Source of the DNA: Drosophila persimilis
Lineage: Eukaryota; Arthropoda; Insecta; Diptera; Drosophilidae
Reading direction: 5' to 3'
DNA: 64,000 nt
Assembly (NCBI RefSeq): GCF_003286085.1
Contig: NW_020825288.1
Location: forward strand, 7,440,001-7,504,000
Below the pieces are notes generated by a model that did not search any database, was not told the DNA's origin, and was given only the letters and a program-made list of their open reading frames with translations. Position numbers and translations under genes: made by a program. Below, piece by piece: positions 61,789 to 64,000 of the stretch (the stretch's first letter is position 1; the number at the start of each line of letters is the position of its first letter).

Positions 61789-64000
61789 GTAAGAATAATG
61801 GCTCAAGTTTTGCTCTCCGACTCTCCGTGTAATCGGAGAAGACCCGCTCGAGAGGGGGAGGAGTGTGTCTTTCTCTCTCTTTCGCTCTCTCCCGCTACGA
61901 GTACCAGTACGATACTGGAATCTCTGTGGGAACACATGGCCCACATGTGGCACTAAATCGCGGCACACGAACTTAACGAAGCAAGCCGCTAAATGATCGG
62001 ATTACGTTACCCAGCGGAGGATCGCTTCAGATTCAGCTTCAACTTCAGTTCGGTTTCTCTTGGTTTTTGGTTTTCGGTTTTTGGTTTTGGGATCGATTCC
62101 TTCCTCTCGCTGTCTTGTTTCCATCTTCAATGAGCGGGGCAGTCTGCACTTAATTACAGTCTCCGCTGACAATGTCTTGCCGCCATATGTCACAAATATG
62201 CGAGGCGACTCCAGCCTGGCGCTGCCCACACTTGACACTTCCTCCCTGCAAGCCGCCCCCCCTTCAATCCCGTCCACTTCACTTTTGGAGTTCATAAAAA
62301 CAGTGGAGCGAAGACGAATACTCACTCGTCTTCTGCCACACACTGACATTCAAATAATTTACGATGTTTTAACATACAAATTATAATGTTGCAAGTCGTT
62401 TTGTCTTTCTCTCTGGTGTGTGTACATCCTGCTCCCCTTTGGGGCAGCTATTTTTATGAGGCACTGAAGATCGCCTTGGAGAACAGAAGCACACAGCAGA
62501 GCGAGAGCCCCAAGGAGATCATGACGAAGACGATCATGCTGATGACGATGATGATGCCAAAAGTGAGCAAAACTTATGGCTCCATTCTACGGTTTGTGAC
62601 ATTTTTGGCAAAGCCAAGAAACAACCACTGCAACGCCCCCTCAAGCGGTTCCGCGGTTCCGCCCTGGCCAGTTGAATATTATAAAAATGATGTTTTTATT
62701 TATGGTCCATTTGGAATTTTGACAGGCCCCTGCTATGGGCAATAAACCCAGCAAACAACAAGAACAACACTTGAACACCATCTTCGTGCGGAGAGACATT
62801 TATCTTGGCCGGTCTGGGCTGTGCTGGGCTGGGCGAGATTTTGATGAACTTTTGTCGGAATTGTCAATGAAATGTGCCATAAAGTAGTCTGCGGGACAAT
62901 CTTTAAGATCTGGCAACACCAGCGGCAAGAAGATAAATGTGGGAGATTGTTTTGAATGATCAGTGATCACGTTTGATCACTAAATAGAACACGATCTTTA
63001 GCCCGATCACCGAACCTTTTGGCAGTCTACTATATCGTTCCACACCTTGCTCATTGATTGATCACCCAACCCACCTTTAACTGATCTTCAGCTATGGTTC
63101 CGTTCGGCATTTGGCAAAGTTCAAAACCCTGTTCGGCACAGATCTTCAGCGATCTTTAGAGGCAGCATTTGGTTGATCATTCACCGAACTGAACGTCAAC
63201 AACTAAGTTATCGCTTGCATTTCATTTCATTTCATTTCGGTTTGGTTCGGTTCGGTTCAGAACGGAACACTTTGGCCATTTCGGGGCCAGCGTTGTCGTT
63301 GTCGTTGTCGTCGTCGTTGTCGGGACTGACAAAAATAACTCAAAAATGTCATTCGCCCATCGAATTTTAACAAACGAGCGACTACGGCACAGACCAGATC
63401 TTTGGTGAGAGGAGAGGAGCAGAGTGGAGCAGAGTGGAGGGGTGGGCAGGGCGGGGAGACATCGTCGTCGCCTCGCCCCAGAAGAGGACGCTAAAAATAA
63501 TGCTTTGGCACTTTTTTAGTTGCTGTTGAAGCAGTTGTTGCCGCTGCTGTTGCCTGTTGCCTGTTGCTGTTGATGATGATGATGCCGATGCATTTTATAT
63601 AGATAGATTGCATAGATATATCTCTTCGTTCTCACTCAGTGCTCTCTGTCCCTCCTCTATATATAAATTCACTTTAATTTGGACTAAGCAACTGCGTAAA
63701 ATGCGCCACGCCAACGCCACACAGACATCGGGTGCGATTCCCCCTCGTCAAGAGCCAAGAGCCAAGAGCCAAGAGATCCAAGAGAGATCCGATCCTCTGT
63801 TGGCTGTTGGCTGGATGGACGGGCAGATGGATAGATGGATATACATACATACATAGTTAGGCGACTTTTGGTGTTGGCGCTGCTAATGATGCAGCTAAGG
63901 AAACGCTTTATAATTTCTCTTTAAAACCAGAAACATGTGATGCAAATGATGGACCACAACAACAACAGAAATATAAGATATATATATGTATATGCCTACA
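61789..64000 (+). other. hth: hth intron 3, 5' part, continues past the window
   Basis: Starts with the donor GTAAGA. It contains a second GATC-rich cluster (62907-63178), a CATTT run (about 63219-63237), a GTTGTC run (63294-63320) and an AT-rich end with TATATA words. No acceptor joined to Hth-like coding sequence appears before position 64000, so exon 4 lies outside. Confidence 0.85.
62907..63178. repeat. GATC-word cluster in hth intron 3
   Basis: I count 11 GATC tetramers in about 272 bases, including TGATCAGTGATCAC, TTGATCAC and two GATCTTCAGC-type words. The words resemble those of the cluster in intron 2, although the surrounding sequence is not a simple duplication of it. Confidence 0.7.

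Larger units (their letters stand above)
50963..64000 (+). other. hth: homothorax (hth) gene, 5' coding part, runs off the window
   Basis: Three exons, at 50963-50977, 59087-59367 and 61647-61788, join into one open frame of 438 nt giving Hth residues 1-146. Exon 1 ends on a whole codon, so intron 1 is phase 0. Exon 2 ends two bases into the codon for Glu99, so intron 2 is phase 2. Exon 3 ends on a whole codon. Each junction has GT..AG borders: donors GTAAGT, GTAAGT and GTAAGA, with pyrimidine-rich acceptors ending TTGCAG and TTACAG. Hth is a nuclear TALE homeodomain protein. It binds Extradenticle (Exd), brings it into the nucleus and acts with Hox proteins; this is known of the family. The remaining HM domain and the homeodomain must lie downstream of the window. 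No other gene interrupts the locus here. Confidence 0.95.

Noticed and set aside
61789-61956. Continuation of the exon 3 frame into intron 3 for about 50 codons
   Set aside because: The donor GTAAGA follows the conserved SKQ codons. Residues beyond it (Ser/Leu/Arg-rich) do not resemble Hth or Meis, where IRSQ/IRAE-type sequence should follow from the next exon.
1-64000. Search for tRNA, rRNA, miRNA hairpins, CRISPR arrays and prokaryotic or viral genes
   Set aside because: Nothing with the required structure or conserved words was seen by eye. A covariance-model search would be needed to exclude small RNAs fully.

Overview
The window is nuclear DNA from a fruit fly of the genus Drosophila. 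It contains the 5' part of homothorax (hth), the MEIS/PREP-class TALE homeobox gene, on the + strand. The diagnosis rests on three exons that join in frame to give residues 1-146 of Hth, each bounded by consensus splice sites. The background fits a drosophilid: very low gene density, dense microsatellites (CA, GA, CAG, GGCT), CAA-rich leader sequence, GAGA-like tracts, and a repeat of the DINE-1/SGM type. The repeat types would suit the obscura group, but I cannot fix the species.

Layout. Positions 1 to about 48300 carry no protein-coding exon that I can recognise. They look like the long upstream regulatory territory, and possibly a long 5' UTR intron, of hth. Within it stand out: a DINE-1/SGM-like repeat with an adjoining GCGAGTGAGC-type repeat (about 11680-12030); a CpG-rich block (20480-21130) with a perfect 12-bp palindrome of the TALE-homeodomain dimer type; a 77-bp-period tandem duplication (21356-21489); a GC/GAGA-rich block (22600-23343) ending in a good splice donor; a complete 156-bp Tc1/mariner-type MITE with TA duplications (37832-37987); and a fused acceptor-donor of the recursive-splicing (ratchet point) type at 45046/45047, followed by a second donor 27 nt downstream.

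From about 48300 to 49330 lies a GAGA/CA-rich promoter-like region. About 49330-50962 resembles a long hth 5' leader with several short uORFs and CAA repeats. Coding exon 1 (50963-50977) encodes only MAQPR. Intron 1 is about 8.1 kb. Exon 2 (59087-59367) encodes the Ala/His/Gly-rich N-terminus. Intron 2 is about 2.3 kb. Exon 3 (61647-61788) encodes the start of the MEIS N-terminal (HM) domain that binds Extradenticle. The rest of the HM domain and the homeodomain lie beyond position 64000.

Most notable beyond the gene: the recursive splice candidate at 45047 with its 27-nt cryptic exon; dense GATC-word clusters in the two introns flanking exon 3; and the TGACAGCTGTCA palindrome upstream of the gene whose own product belongs to the family that recognises TGACAG. 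I see no operon, CRISPR array, tRNA, rRNA or viral gene.
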